A DNA stretch of 64,000 bases from Oceanicoccus sagamiensis (GTDB taxonomy: Bacteria > Pseudomonadota > Gammaproteobacteria > Pseudomonadales > Dasaniaceae). The translations under genes were made by a program, and so were the position numbers. Positions within the stretch are counted from its first letter, which is position 1. Every line of letters starts with the position of its first letter. Below are positions 26,638-35,858 of this stretch, piece after piece. The notes beneath the pieces are model-generated. The model saw only the letters and a program-made list of their open reading frames with translations. It was not told the DNA's origin and searched no databases. The stretch lies in contig NZ_CP019343.1 in assembly GCF_002117105.1 (NCBI RefSeq), positions 3,038,001-3,102,000 of the forward strand, in the 5' to 3' direction.

Positions 26638-27949
26638 CCGTTTATATTGGCAGCAAATGCAGCAGGCTTACCGCGCCCGCAGCATCGTTTGGTTGGTATC
26701 TGCCTTGCTATTATTTACCTTGCTATGGGCATTTTTTGCCAAACTGGACGAAGTCGTCGTGGGGGAAGGTAAAGTGGTGCCTGCTCAGGCGGTACAAAAA
26801 ATTCAAAGCCTTGAAGGCGGTATTTTAAAACAGCTATTTGTTAGTGAGGGGCAATTGGTTGAGGCTGGTGACCCTTTGGCAAAACTGGATGACACCCGTT
26901 TTCGTTCTGCCTATCAAGAGGCACAGCAACAAAATTCATCATTAAATGCCAGACGCCTGCGCCTAATCGCAGAGCTTGCCAGTATTGTGATTGATAAGGA
27001 GGCCACCGACTGGCGTCAACGTATACGCATTATTGAACAGCCCTTAGTTGATCAATCAGTCAGCCCGGTTATTTTAGCCAATGCCAGTGCCAGCTACCGT
27101 GAACGTATTGAACAATTACAGGCGCAGTTAGAACAGTCCCGGCAAAATATCGAACAGCAGGTGCAGGCACTGGATGAAGTACGCGGTGATACCCGAACGC
27201 TGGCCCATAATCTTGAGCTGGTAACGGAAGAAGTTGAGTTAACCCGTGACGTGGTGGCCAGCGGCGCTGTTGCCAAGGTGGAATTATTAAAATTACAAAG
27301 AGAACTTTCCAGCCTTAAAGGTGAGTTGGCTGCCTCCCGTATTAGTGAACAGCGATTGATCGCGGCCCGTGACCAGGCGGTGGCGGAATACCGTAATACC
27401 GCGCGGGATTTTCGCAGCAAGGCACAGGTAGAATTGGTGGATACTGACAATCAGCTAGCGCAATTATTTGAGCGCAGCACACAACTAAAAGACCAGCTAA
27501 GCCGTACTCAATTAATCTCACCGGTGCGCGGCAATGTCAAAAATATGGTTACTCGCTCAGTGGGCGGTGTGATTAAACCCGGTGAAGCCATGATGGAAGT
27601 GGTGCCGCTGGATGACCAATTGTTGGTAGAGACTCGTATTGCACCACAGGATATTGCCTTTGTGCATAAAGGCTTGCCGGCTACCGTCAAACTCACCGCC
27701 TATGATTTTGTGATCTATGGGGGGGTTAAAGGGGAGGTGGTCTATGTTAGTGCCGATGCTCAACAAGATCAGGAAGGTGTGACCTATTACGAGGCGCATA
27801 TTCAAACTCAGCAACAGGCATTACAGGCCATGCCCATGATTCCCGGCATGCAGGCCAGCGTCGATGTATTAACTGGGCAAAAGACCGTATTAAACTATTG
27901 GTTAAAACCTTTGTTAAGAGCGCGCGCTAATGCCATGCGTGAGCCATAA
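26630..27949 (+). CDS. HlyD-family type I secretion adaptor, LapC-like
   Basis: About 439 residues. Start is ATG 26630, preceded by GGGAGGG and overlapping the ABC gene stop by eight bases; a TTG at 26600 is open but has no such site. One transmembrane helix (about 19-36) is followed by a lipoyl half-motif (EGGILKQLFVSEGQLVEAGD), a long coiled coil (about 95-290) and the second lipoyl/beta-barrel part (ISPVRGNVKNM, GGVIKPGEAMMEVVP). It bridges the ABC exporter and TolC across the periplasm. Confidence 0.93.
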   Translation: MSSRLYWQQMQQAYRARSIVWLVSALLLFTLLWAFFAKLDEVVVGEGKVVPAQAVQKIQSLEGGILKQLFVSEGQLVEAGDPLAKLDDTRFRSAYQEAQQQNSSLNARRLRLIAELASIVIDKEATDWRQRIRIIEQPLVDQSVSPVILANASASYRERIEQLQAQLEQSRQNIEQQVQALDEVRGDTRTLAHNLELVTEEVELTRDVVASGAVAKVELLKLQRELSSLKGELAASRISEQRLIAARDQAVAEYRNTARDFRSKAQVELVDTDNQLAQLFERSTQLKDQLSRTQLISPVRGNVKNMVTRSVGGVIKPGEAMMEVVPLDDQLLVETRIAPQDIAFVHKGLPATVKLTAYDFVIYGGVKGEVVYVSADAQQDQEGVTYYEAHIQTQQQALQAMPMIPGMQASVDVLTGQKTVLNYWLKPLLRARANAMREP

Positions 27950-28001
27950 TAGAAAGCATAATAAATAGCTTCGTTATATAACGGAGACATCTGGAGGAAC
28001 A

Positions 28002-29342
28002 ATGCACCGACTAGTGATATTGGCTACAGCGGCCATATTATCTACATCAGCCCAGGCTGCTACTTTGGAGCAGGCAGTCGCCAGCGGGATTGATAATAGC
28101 CCTGAAGTACAACAGCAATATGCGCGTTATCAATCCACCTTGAGCTTGCAGGAAAGTGCACGGGGTGATTATTTACCCCAGGTGCGTTTAACCGCAGGCT
28201 ACGGTCGTGAGGAAACTGACTATAGCAGTGGCCAGAAAATCGATGAGGAACTGGATCGCCAGGAAGTGGGTATCACGGTTTCGCAATTATTATTTGATGG
28301 TTTTCGGGCGCAGGCGGAAGTAGGGCGTCTGGGTGAAGAAGCCAACTCCGAACGCTATACCCTGATGAGCCGTGCAGAAAATACCGCGCTGGAAATTTGC
28401 CGTATCTACCTGAATTTATTAAAGGCGGAAGAAACCGTCAAATTGGCGAAGAAAAATGTTCAGGACCATATCGAAGCGCTGGAAGATATTCGCCAGCGGG
28501 TGAGCAAAGGTTTATCCAGCCAGTCGGATTTGGCCCAGGTCAGTGCGCGTTTGGCCAGTGCCCGCGCATCGATGATGGCGGCCGATAATAATCTCTATGA
28601 TTTGCGGGCTGAATATATTCGTCAGGTGGGGGTGGAACCGGTTGACCTGATCGACCCGGTTGAAGATGCCAATCTAACGGTGGACAGTTTAGATATGGCC
28701 TTAAAGCAAGCACGGGAAAATCACCCTGAATTGATGGTGGCGCGGGCGGATATGGCAGCGGCGCAGGAAGAGCGCCGGGTTTCTCAGCACCGTTTTTATC
28801 CCAAGTTTTCGCTGGAGTTAGCGGCTAACGATAATGAAGATATTGGCGGCTTTGAAGGACCGGATGAAGACGCCCGCCTGATGTTAAAAATGGAATACGA
28901 TCTTTATAATGGCGGCCGCGATAAAAACCGCGCCCGCGCCTCCGGTTGGCGCTATAACGAAGCGATGGCTATTTATAAACGCAGCTATCTCGATATAGAG
29001 CAGGGCACCCGGCTAGCCTGGAATGCCCGTCGCTTTCTGGCTCAGCAAGTGTCTATCTATCAAGATAATGTAGATGCCTCTACCGCCGCGTATCAAGGCT
29101 ATGTGCAGCAGTTTCGTTTGGGTCGCCGTACTTTATTAGATGTGCTCGACTCTCAGGTGGAATTATTTTTAGCGCGCAGAAATTATATTAATGCCAAGTA
29201 TGACCATAAGCTGGCCAGCTACCGTTTAAATAATGCCGCAGGTTCACTGATTTATTCTATGCGGGTTGATTACCCCAATCAGTGGCAGGCTGAAGACCCC
29301 GAGTGGTCAGATACACCCATCGATGAGGAGGTATTGAAATGA
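28002..29342 (+). CDS. TolC-family outer-membrane channel, LapE-like
   Basis: 446 residues with a signal peptide (to about Ala19). The TolC pattern is clear: LEQAVASGIDNSPEV, paired long helices, VSQLLFDGFRAQAEV in the first repeat, YDLYNGGRDKNRARASG in the second, and YVQQFRLGRRTLLDVLDSQVE near the end. It forms the outer-membrane exit for the adhesin and, by analogy with LapE, the pore in which a retained adhesin would be held. GGAGG lies just upstream of its ATG. Its stop overlaps the next gene (ATGA). Confidence 0.92.
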   Translation: MHRLVILATAAILSTSAQAATLEQAVASGIDNSPEVQQQYARYQSTLSLQESARGDYLPQVRLTAGYGREETDYSSGQKIDEELDRQEVGITVSQLLFDGFRAQAEVGRLGEEANSERYTLMSRAENTALEICRIYLNLLKAEETVKLAKKNVQDHIEALEDIRQRVSKGLSSQSDLAQVSARLASARASMMAADNNLYDLRAEYIRQVGVEPVDLIDPVEDANLTVDSLDMALKQARENHPELMVARADMAAAQEERRVSQHRFYPKFSLELAANDNEDIGGFEGPDEDARLMLKMEYDLYNGGRDKNRARASGWRYNEAMAIYKRSYLDIEQGTRLAWNARRFLAQQVSIYQDNVDASTAAYQGYVQQFRLGRRTLLDVLDSQVELFLARRNYINAKYDHKLASYRLNNAAGSLIYSMRVDYPNQWQAEDPEWSDTPIDEEVLK

Positions 29343-29938
29343 AGTACTTTCTATTCAGTGTTATCGCTCTACTAGTCAGCGCCTGTGTGGATATTCCTGA
29401 CCGCGAAGTGCAACGCCCCAGCTATGATGATATCCGTGATACGGATCGCGATGGGGTGATTAACCAGCGCGATCATTGCGCCGCAACACCGCCAGGGGCG
29501 GTGATTGATAACGAGGGTTGCTCGCAATGGCATCGCGGTACCGAAAAAGAAATTTTTACCATCGATTTTGATTTTGACAGTTCAGAACTTCGCGCCGATC
29601 AGCAGTCGGTGATTGACCATTTAGTGGGCGTGTTAGAACAGTATCCCGATGTCACCGTGGAGCTTATAGGCGATACCAGCCCTGAGGGTAGTCGCGAATA
29701 TAATCAGGCCTTGGCTCAGCGCCGGGTGGCAGCGATCGAAGCCAACCTTAAGTTAAACGGTGTTAGTGATGAGCGCATTAACCCACATATCTATTCCGAC
29801 AGAGATAGCGTGGTTGAAAAAGAAATTCACAGCAGGCAGCGCCGTACCAAGGCTGTCTTGCATCATCCGGGTAAGCGTATTACTGATCGCTCATGGTCCA
29901 TTTATGGCGCCGAGCAACAAACACAGGGAGCAAAATAA
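29339..29938 (+). CDS. OmpA-family lipoprotein of the adhesin secretion operon
   Basis: 199 residues. Lipobox LVSAC (Cys16), then a short acidic TSP3-like segment (DTDRDGVINQRDHC, CAATPPGAVIDNEGC), then an OmpA/MotB peptidoglycan-binding domain (about 70-185) with FDFDSSEL, LIGDTSPEGSREYNQALAQ and RRVAAIEANL. The usual final NRRV-type motif is altered to QRRTKAV. Similar OmpA-like proteins often accompany large type I-secreted adhesins and may anchor the TolC complex to the cell wall (inference). It overlaps TolC by four bases and the next gene by one (TAATG). Confidence 0.87.
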   Translation: MKYFLFSVIALLVSACVDIPDREVQRPSYDDIRDTDRDGVINQRDHCAATPPGAVIDNEGCSQWHRGTEKEIFTIDFDFDSSELRADQQSVIDHLVGVLEQYPDVTVELIGDTSPEGSREYNQALAQRRVAAIEANLKLNGVSDERINPHIYSDRDSVVEKEIHSRQRRTKAVLHHPGKRITDRSWSIYGAEQQTQGAK

Positions 29939-30525
29939 TGAGATATTTAGCTCTGGTATTTATAGTCTCGTTACTGGCAGCCTGTAGCAGTCAGGAGGAA
30001 AAACAAGTCACCAGCATACCGGCTATTCGCATTGCCGTGGATGCACAGTTAGCTAATCAACTGGTCAATTTTCCCAATGTGGAGTGGGTGGTTGTTGAAG
30101 ATATTGCCGACCCTTTATTGGATGGCCGTGCCGCTTTGGCTATTTCCCAACAAAAACTGAGCGATGATGTGATGGGGCGTTTTCAGGCTCGCCATGGTGA
30201 GCGCCCGGCGGTCAGTATTTTTACTGCGCCGCTGCCAGATAATCAAAACTCACAGGACGTTTATAGCCGCGGCGAACAGCTGATTAAAAATCCCTGGTAC
30301 CTCTATCATTTAACCAACCCCACTCAGCAGTTGGCGGCTTTGCCAGAGTCACAGCAGGAGCAAGGTGTTAGCTTGATTCGGCAACAGTTGGCTTGGCTTT
30401 TTAGTGATCAGGCCCAGCAGCAATTGGCTGACCGGGGTTTATTATCGTTGCCTGAGCCACTGCGGCAGCGTGCCAGAGTAGCACTGGGTTTGGAAGCTGC
30501 CGCTTATCAAGGTGGCTATCGCTGA
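29938..30525 (+). CDS. Lipoprotein of unknown function in the adhesin operon
   Basis: 196 residues from ATG 29938, which has GGGAG eight bases upstream and overlaps the OmpA-like stop. An upstream Met at 29893 lies inside that gene and is not used. Lipobox LLAAC (Cys16) follows a short hydrophobic segment. The mature part (IRIAVDAQLANQLV, WVVVEDIADPLLDGRAALAI, RGEQLIKNPWYLYHL) looks like a small alpha/beta domain, and the last third (LADRGLLSLPEPLRQRARVAL) slightly resembles the end of PstS-type phosphate-binding proteins. That is a weak resemblance only. Position suggests a structural or control part of the exporter. Confidence 0.7.
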   Translation: MRYLALVFIVSLLAACSSQEEKQVTSIPAIRIAVDAQLANQLVNFPNVEWVVVEDIADPLLDGRAALAISQQKLSDDVMGRFQARHGERPAVSIFTAPLPDNQNSQDVYSRGEQLIKNPWYLYHLTNPTQQLAALPESQQEQGVSLIRQQLAWLFSDQAQQQLADRGLLSLPEPLRQRARVALGLEAAAYQGGYR

Positions 30526-30603
30526 TAAGGGTGATCTGACTGAATTAGCCCTGCGTAAATTAACTAAGAGAGCCCATTAAAACGCAAGCTTAGGCATATC
30601 GCA

Positions 30604-31557
30604 GTGAGTAGTCAGCAAAACCTTCAGCAAGCCTCCTACAGTATTGGTGTAGTCTCCAGGCTCACCGGCATTTCAGCCCATTGTTTAAGAATGTGGGAGC
30701 GCCGTCATGGCCTTGGCCCCTCCAGTCGAACGGCAGGAGGACAGCGGGAATATAGCAAGGTAGACCTGGACCACTTATCGTTGATTAAACAATTGCTTGA
30801 TCAGGGTATGCGGATCAAGGATATTGCAGCCTTGCCGCAAAAGACCTTAAGCCTTATGGCCACGCAGTCGGCCAATGAAGATACTGAGTTAAACCAGCCT
30901 TTTGATACTGTTGTTATCGGTAGAGCTTTTAGTGCCTTGTTTAAAAAACACCGCAATCGATACCCGCGTCTGTCTATTGAGTTTCCCTCGGTTTCGGCTG
31001 AGCAGTGGATCAATACATTCACTGAACCATTCGCAGCAAAAATAGTTATACTGCAAGCCGATACCGTCAATCAACAAACCCTGGTGAAACTCAAGCACTA
31101 TAAACAACAAGGGTGCAGTATTTTTTTACACCACCCGGCGCTAAGTGATGCTATTAAAGAACAATTAGGCAGAGAGGGGATTGCTTGTATTGATTCCCCC
31201 ATTAATCTGGAGCTGATTGATCGCTTAACCGCCAGAGCCCAAAAAGAGCAGACCTATATCTCCGGTTTATTCGATAGTAGCCGTGAATTTAATTTACCCT
31301 TACCGGCGTCTATTCCTCACTATTTTTCTGATCAGGCGTTAACCGAAGCTGCCGGTATAAATAGTGCTATTACTTGCCAATGTCCCTCGCATCTATCGGA
31401 ACTCATTCGCTCACTCAATGCTTTTGAGCAATATAGTCAGCAGTGCGGCGCAGAAAACTGGAAGCAAGCTTCAGTGCATGCCTGTATTTATGCCTACACG
31501 GCGCAAGCCCGTGGTTTACTCGAACAAGCACTATTGGCAGCGATTGACGAACACTAG
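30604..31557 (+). CDS. MerR-type transcriptional regulator (MlrA/LitR-like layout)
   Basis: 317 residues from GTG 30604. The N-terminal 75 residues form a MerR winged helix (YSIGVVSRLTGISAHCLRMW, ERRHGL, GGQREYSKVDL, LIKQLLDQGMRIKDIAAL). The remaining ~240 residues have the layout of B12-binding MerR regulators but lack the D-x-H-x-x-G cobalamin motif, so a ligand of that kind is not supported. MlrA, a biofilm regulator of the same type, is a reasonable comparison. It sits 78 bases after the adhesin operon on the same strand, so control of that operon is a natural guess. Confidence 0.8.
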   Translation: MSSQQNLQQASYSIGVVSRLTGISAHCLRMWERRHGLGPSSRTAGGQREYSKVDLDHLSLIKQLLDQGMRIKDIAALPQKTLSLMATQSANEDTELNQPFDTVVIGRAFSALFKKHRNRYPRLSIEFPSVSAEQWINTFTEPFAAKIVILQADTVNQQTLVKLKHYKQQGCSIFLHHPALSDAIKEQLGREGIACIDSPINLELIDRLTARAQKEQTYISGLFDSSREFNLPLPASIPHYFSDQALTEAAGINSAITCQCPSHLSELIRSLNAFEQYSQQCGAENWKQASVHACIYAYTAQARGLLEQALLAAIDEH

Positions 31558-31669
31558 TTAGACACTAGTTAGACAGAACTGAAAACACCACATCTAATCA
31601 AAACTACCCTCCGTACCTTTGTTACCTATGCGACTTAATGTCTAAACAGTAATTATTGAGGGTAGAAAA

Positions 31670-32608
31670 ATGCGGGTATTGGTAAAAGGTTTACTGGCTT
31701 TTAGTTTAATGTTTTTTCTGGTGGCTTGTGATGATGACGACGATGATAATGATCGCAGCAGTATGTCTATTGTCGATGTGGCTGCCGAAGCGGGGAGTTT
31801 TACTACTCTGGTGACAGCGCTGCAAGCGACGGGTTTAGATAGTACGCTAGCGGACCCCGAAGGCAATTTTACGGTGTTTGCACCCAGCGATGCAGCCTTT
31901 GAAAAATTAGGTGAAGAAACCATTAATAACCTGCTGGCAGATACAGATACCTTAGCGGATATCTTGCTCTACCATGTGATTGTAGGGGCCACCATTGATT
32001 CAACCGCTGCTATTGAAAGCGCAGGTACAACGGTTGAGATGGCCAACGGCGATAATGTTGCTCTGTCACTTAGCGGCTCTGATTTACTGGTCAATTTCTC
32101 TACCGTAACCGGTCTGGATATTATGGCCGATAACGGCATTATCCATGTGATCGATACCGTGCTGATACCACCCACGGAGAGTGAAGAACCGGTGCTTAAT
32201 ATTGCAGAAACCGCTACTGCGAATGGTAACTTTACCACCTTGTTAACAGCTTTGGCGGTGGCGGGCCTTGACTCTGCTCTTGCCGATGAGTCAGCAACTT
32301 ATACCGTATTTGCCCCCACCGATGCGGCTTTTGCTGCACTGCCTGATGGCACCATTGCAGCCCTGTTAGCGGATATCGATGCTTTGACCGCTGTACTGGC
32401 ACGCCATGTTATCAGTGGTGCGGCCGTGGATTCAGTCACCGCACTCTCGCTGAACAATACTGAGGTGGAAACCTTATTGGGTGAGAATGTTAGCCTGCAA
32501 ATTATCGATGGGGCGCTAATGGTTAATAACGCCAAAATCGAGATCTTTGATATTGTGACTACCAACGGCATTATTCATGTGATTGATGCGGTAATCTCTG
32601 AGTCATAA
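31670..32608 (+). CDS. Lipoprotein with two fasciclin (FAS1) domains
   Basis: 312 residues. Lipobox LVAC (Cys20) is followed directly by six Asp residues. Two FAS1 domains follow (about 35-165 and 176-310), each with FTTL(V/L)TAL, TVFAP(S/T)DAAF, the YH/RH motif (LLYHVIVG, LARHVISG) and NGIIHVID. FAS1 domains mediate weak adhesion to other proteins or matrix. Asp right after the lipidated Cys is an inner-membrane retention signal in E. coli, so it may face the periplasm from the inner membrane, though rules differ between species. A terminator follows at once. Confidence 0.9.
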   Translation: MRVLVKGLLAFSLMFFLVACDDDDDDNDRSSMSIVDVAAEAGSFTTLVTALQATGLDSTLADPEGNFTVFAPSDAAFEKLGEETINNLLADTDTLADILLYHVIVGATIDSTAAIESAGTTVEMANGDNVALSLSGSDLLVNFSTVTGLDIMADNGIIHVIDTVLIPPTESEEPVLNIAETATANGNFTTLLTALAVAGLDSALADESATYTVFAPTDAAFAALPDGTIAALLADIDALTAVLARHVISGAAVDSVTALSLNNTEVETLLGENVSLQIIDGALMVNNAKIEIFDIVTTNGIIHVIDAVISES

Positions 32609-32633
32609 CTCTGAGTCATAATAAAAGTTTGTT

Positions 32634-32662
32634 AAAAAACACCCGCTTGCGGGTGTTTTTTT
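32634..32662. terminator. Bidirectional rho-independent terminator
   Basis: ACACCCGC and GCGGGTGT pair around a four-base TT-containing loop, with an A-run on the left and a T-run on the right (32634-32662). It can serve both the fasciclin gene (+) and the permease (-), whose stop codon lies at its edge. Confidence 0.9.
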
Positions 32663-33863
32663 ATGGGTTTAGAAAAGAACTCATTTGGAAAACTAATAGC
32701 CCCAAACAAAGCAAAGCCGCAAGCAGAGGATAGCCAGGTAATTGGCTAATCTGCTGAACAGTCTGTGAATGGGCATTCGGATAATTATTTTTATGCATCT
32801 TCCATAGGGCCAGATTAATTAAAGAAAAAATAATCAAAATAATAAAGCTGGTGAATTTTGCCAAAGCCGTTAAGGGAAATAGTAATGCTGCCACTAAAAT
32901 TAGCGCTGCCATCAGCAAGGTGGCAACAATCGGGGTATGAGTAAAGGGTGATACAGAATGCAAATAAGCAGGGCCGCCATAACGTTTGGACATGCCATAA
33001 CAGACCCGGGAGGCCATAATAATTTGAATCAATACTCCATTGATAATCGCCAGTACACTAATGACCGCAACGACTTTGGCGGCCATGGCACTTTTACTGC
33101 TCAACAGTTCCGCTAGCGGCGCTTCACTTTGCGCCAATTTGTCTAGCGGCAGCGATAACGTGGCGACCAGGGCAATCAGTACATATAAACTGGTTGATAA
33201 AACGACCACCCAAAAGATGGCCTTTGGCATAGTGACTTCAGGCTGTTTAACCTCTTCGACCACATTGACCATATCTTCAAAGCCAATAAATGCATAGAAG
33301 GCTAAAAACGCGCCGGCAAACACACCGGCCAATTCTGTAGCAGACCCCGGGATAAATAATTTGGATGCTTGTTCAGGAAGTTGTTGCAGGCTGTCGCCAC
33401 AAAAAAATAACACCAGCAACAAGCCCGCTATTTCAATCATAGTGACTAAGGCTGCCATGGCTAATGATTCTGCAATACCCCAGACAGCCAAGGCAGTCAG
33501 TAATATCAGGGCTGCGACCATAGCCAGGGTTTCATTAATGGGAACCAGCAAAACAAAGTAACCTACAAAACCGCGGGTCAGGGTAGCGGCAGAGACAATG
33601 CCGGTCAAAATAATTAATAGCCCAACGGCTAAGGTGAGCCACTGTTGGTGAAAGCCGTTTTCAATATAAATCGCTTCGCCAGCACTTTGAGGAAATAAGA
33701 CTGCCAGCTTGCTATAACTCATTGCGGTTAGCCAGGCGATAACCCCTGCCACAATAAAAGCCAGCGGTGCCAGCAAGCCAGCGCTGCCTGCCACCTTGCC
33801 AACCAGCACATAAATACCGGCGCCTAAAATAGTCCCCAGTCCGTAAAAAATTAATAGCGGCAA
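32661..33863 (-). CDS. APC-family amino-acid permease
   Basis: 400 residues from TTG 33863, about 12 hydrophobic segments. GLGTILGAGIYVLVGKVAG is the substrate-binding TM1 of the amino acid-polyamine-organocation family, and FAGAFLAFYAFIGFEDMVNV with EEVKQPEVTMPKAI is the TM6 region. The start is uncertain. The frame is open upstream to 33942 and encodes TNAEPLARRINLPLLIF, the usual cytoplasmic lead-in of this family, but contains no ATG, GTG or TTG there. A CTG at 33917 overlapping the cytochrome stop is a candidate. Substrate unknown. Expressed behind the cytochrome c gene or coupled to it. Confidence 0.85.
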   Translation of the reverse strand: MPLLIFYGLGTILGAGIYVLVGKVAGSAGLLAPLAFIVAGVIAWLTAMSYSKLAVLFPQSAGEAIYIENGFHQQWLTLAVGLLIILTGIVSAATLTRGFVGYFVLLVPINETLAMVAALILLTALAVWGIAESLAMAALVTMIEIAGLLLVLFFCGDSLQQLPEQASKLFIPGSATELAGVFAGAFLAFYAFIGFEDMVNVVEEVKQPEVTMPKAIFWVVVLSTSLYVLIALVATLSLPLDKLAQSEAPLAELLSSKSAMAAKVVAVISVLAIINGVLIQIIMASRVCYGMSKRYGGPAYLHSVSPFTHTPIVATLLMAALILVAALLFPLTALAKFTSFIILIIFSLINLALWKMHKNNYPNAHSQTVQQISQLPGYPLLAALLCLGLLVFQMSSFLNP

Positions 33864-33913
33864 ATTAATACGCCGCGCCAGAGGTTCGGCGTTAGTAGAG
33901 GTCGGCTTAGTGA

Positions 33914-34363
33914 TCAGTAATACATCCCATAGTTGGTGGGCTCATAAGGTATCAGCTGATAATTGGTTTCAAGAAAGGTTACCAGATCAACCAGTTGGGC
34001 CACGGTCATGGTGTCGTTAAAACTTGGCATGGGGGATTGGCCGGGCTGGGTAGCCACCTCTTTGCTATAGCTTCTGGCAATTTTATGAGAGGGGTTGATG
34101 ACTGAGGTAACCAGTTCGCCGTAGGTTTTGATGCGGGACACTTTGCCTCCCAATGGCACGGGCTTTTCCAGTGTCTGGGTGCTGTTATTTTCTATGCCTT
34201 TGATAGTGTGGCAGGACATACAGCCCAAAGTGGTGAAAACCTCTTCGCCCTTGGCAATATCGCCCTTGGGCAGGCTAAAACCTCTGGGTGAGTCTGGTCC
34301 AGTTTCGCAGGCCGTGAGTAACAGGCCGGTGATTAACAGGGCTAAAAGGCGGGCAATAAACAT
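33914..34363 (-). CDS. c-type cytochrome lipoprotein
   Basis: 149 residues from ATG 34363, chosen because AGGAG lies eight bases upstream; an upstream Met at 34387 would only add eight residues before the signal. Lipobox LLTAC (Cys19) anchors it to a membrane. One haem site, CMSCH (48-52), and a likely Met ligand at 112 (QSPMPSF) give a single-haem class I cytochrome c. It is divergent from a secreted beta-propeller gene 235 bases away and precedes an amino-acid permease. Probably a periplasmic electron carrier; partner unknown. Confidence 0.88.
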   Translation of the reverse strand: MFIARLLALLITGLLLTACETGPDSPRGFSLPKGDIAKGEEVFTTLGCMSCHTIKGIENNSTQTLEKPVPLGGKVSRIKTYGELVTSVINPSHKIARSYSKEVATQPGQSPMPSFNDTMTVAQLVDLVTFLETNYQLIPYEPTNYGMYY

Positions 34364-34464
34364 GGCAAACTCCTTTGTATCCATCAAATGATGAGTTAAT
34401 CCCCAACTTAGGGGGGAGCGCTAAGTAGATTGTGAAGATGATACTAACGACTTTAATACTTATC

Positions 34465-34485
34465 AGCTTTGATATCTATCAAGCT
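34465..34485. promoter_or_regulatory. Palindrome in the cytochrome/propeller divergent region
   Basis: TGATA and TATCA arms around TC, flanked by AGCTT on both sides (34465-34485, near-perfect dyad). It lies between two divergent genes, so it may be an operator serving either or both. The regulator is unknown. Confidence 0.4.
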
Positions 34486-34597
34486 TTGTGCGTGTATATG
34501 AAATAGGGGGGTGACGATAATGGGTGTTTTGGATATAGTTTTTTAGCAGGGCCTGCTATAGCATTCTGTGTCACTTTAAACCGGTTTGGAGTTAGTT

Positions 34598-35842
34598 GTG
34601 ATTGCTATCATCTGTCGTCAAAATATTATCCCGAAAATAGCCATTCTGGCCCTCTGGGGGCTGGTATCCGCAGTGTGTCTGGCTGAAGACAGGGCTGAGC
34701 CGCGGGAGGTAGTGGTGGTGGGTAATAACTGGGATGGCACCGCTAATATTTTCTATACCGAGGGCTTTGAGCCTGTTAAGCAGATCAATGTGGTGCCTGA
34801 CCTCAAACAGCGCATGCAAGAGGTGGCTGATTCCAGTCTGGTTGATCGTCTGTCTTTTTATATGATCCGAACCTTTATTGGCGAGGGCAATGACCAGTTG
34901 GTGGACGATATGTTTACCTCCCATGATGGCCGTGTGTTGTACGCCTCCCGCCCCAGTTTTGCGGATGTGGTGGCGATAGATATGAATACCGAAGAGATTA
35001 TCTGGCGTACCCCGATTGCTGGCGTGCGCTCGGATCATGCGGCCATCTCTCCCGATGGCAGCGTGTTTTTAGTGTCTGCTTCGACAGCGCGAAAAGTTCA
35101 AGCGATTGATACCGCCACCGGCAAAATTATCGGTGAATTTGAGTCCGGCGATCAGCCCCATGAAAATACTTATTCCAGAGATGGCAAGCTGATTTATCAC
35201 GCGAGTATCGGCAAGGTCTATGTGCCCACCACAAGTGCCTGGTTGGATTGGATTAAAGGCGACCGTTGGCTACAGGTGGTTGATGCGCAAACTATGGAAG
35301 TAATTAAGCGTATTGATATCGGTGAGAAGTTGGAAGAAGCGGGCATGCCCTGGATTGATAAAGCGGTGCGCCCGATGGTGATCGCTCCCGGTGGGCGGTT
35401 TATTTATTTGCAGGTGTCTTTTTTTCACGGTTTTTTTGAGTACGACCTTGAGTTGGATAAGATTACCCGCAAACTGGACTTGCCCGTGCCTGAAGATATT
35501 CAGCAATTAAGTTATTGGGATTACCAGCTTAATTCTGCCCACCATGGTATCGCCATGAGCGGTGATGGCAGCAAACTTTGTATCGCTGCAACGATGTCAG
35601 GCTATGTGGCGATTGTGGATAGAGAGACTTTTGAGTACCAGACCATTACCTTGTCGGAGCAGTCTCTGGGCTCCAAACCCTATTGGGCTACTGAAAGTGA
35701 AGATGGCAAATTCTGTTATGTGTCTGTCAGTGAGCAAGACCGGATGTCAGTGATCTCTTTTGAAACTGGTAAAGAGGTGGAAAGTATACCCGTTGGGGAT
35801 CATCCCCAGCGGATAAGAACAGGCAAGTATTTGCCGCTGTGA
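34598..35842 (+). CDS. YncE-family exported beta-propeller protein
   Basis: 414 residues from GTG 34598, with GGAG six bases upstream; a TTG at 34586 is the alternative. A signal peptide (to about Ala30, [13 protein letters not shown]) precedes repeated propeller blades: [80 protein letters not shown] and [20 protein letters not shown]. These are YVTN/YncE-type or cytochrome d1-like blades of the kind often found near quinoprotein and cytochrome c genes. No haem or PQQ ligands are evident. The exact role is unknown; the divergent cytochrome c may be a partner. Confidence 0.78.
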   Translation: MIAIICRQNIIPKIAILALWGLVSAVCLAEDRAEPREVVVVGNNWDGTANIFYTEGFEPVKQINVVPDLKQRMQEVADSSLVDRLSFYMIRTFIGEGNDQLVDDMFTSHDGRVLYASRPSFADVVAIDMNTEEIIWRTPIAGVRSDHAAISPDGSVFLVSASTARKVQAIDTATGKIIGEFESGDQPHENTYSRDGKLIYHASIGKVYVPTTSAWLDWIKGDRWLQVVDAQTMEVIKRIDIGEKLEEAGMPWIDKAVRPMVIAPGGRFIYLQVSFFHGFFEYDLELDKITRKLDLPVPEDIQQLSYWDYQLNSAHHGIAMSGDGSKLCIAATMSGYVAIVDRETFEYQTITLSEQSLGSKPYWATESEDGKFCYVSVSEQDRMSVISFETGKEVESIPVGDHPQRIRTGKYLPL

Positions 35843-35858
35843 AACTATAAGAAAACAT

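Noticed and set aside
30604-31557. Cobalamin-dependent light sensor (LitR/CarH).
   Set aside because: The D-x-H-x-x-G cobalamin motif is not present.
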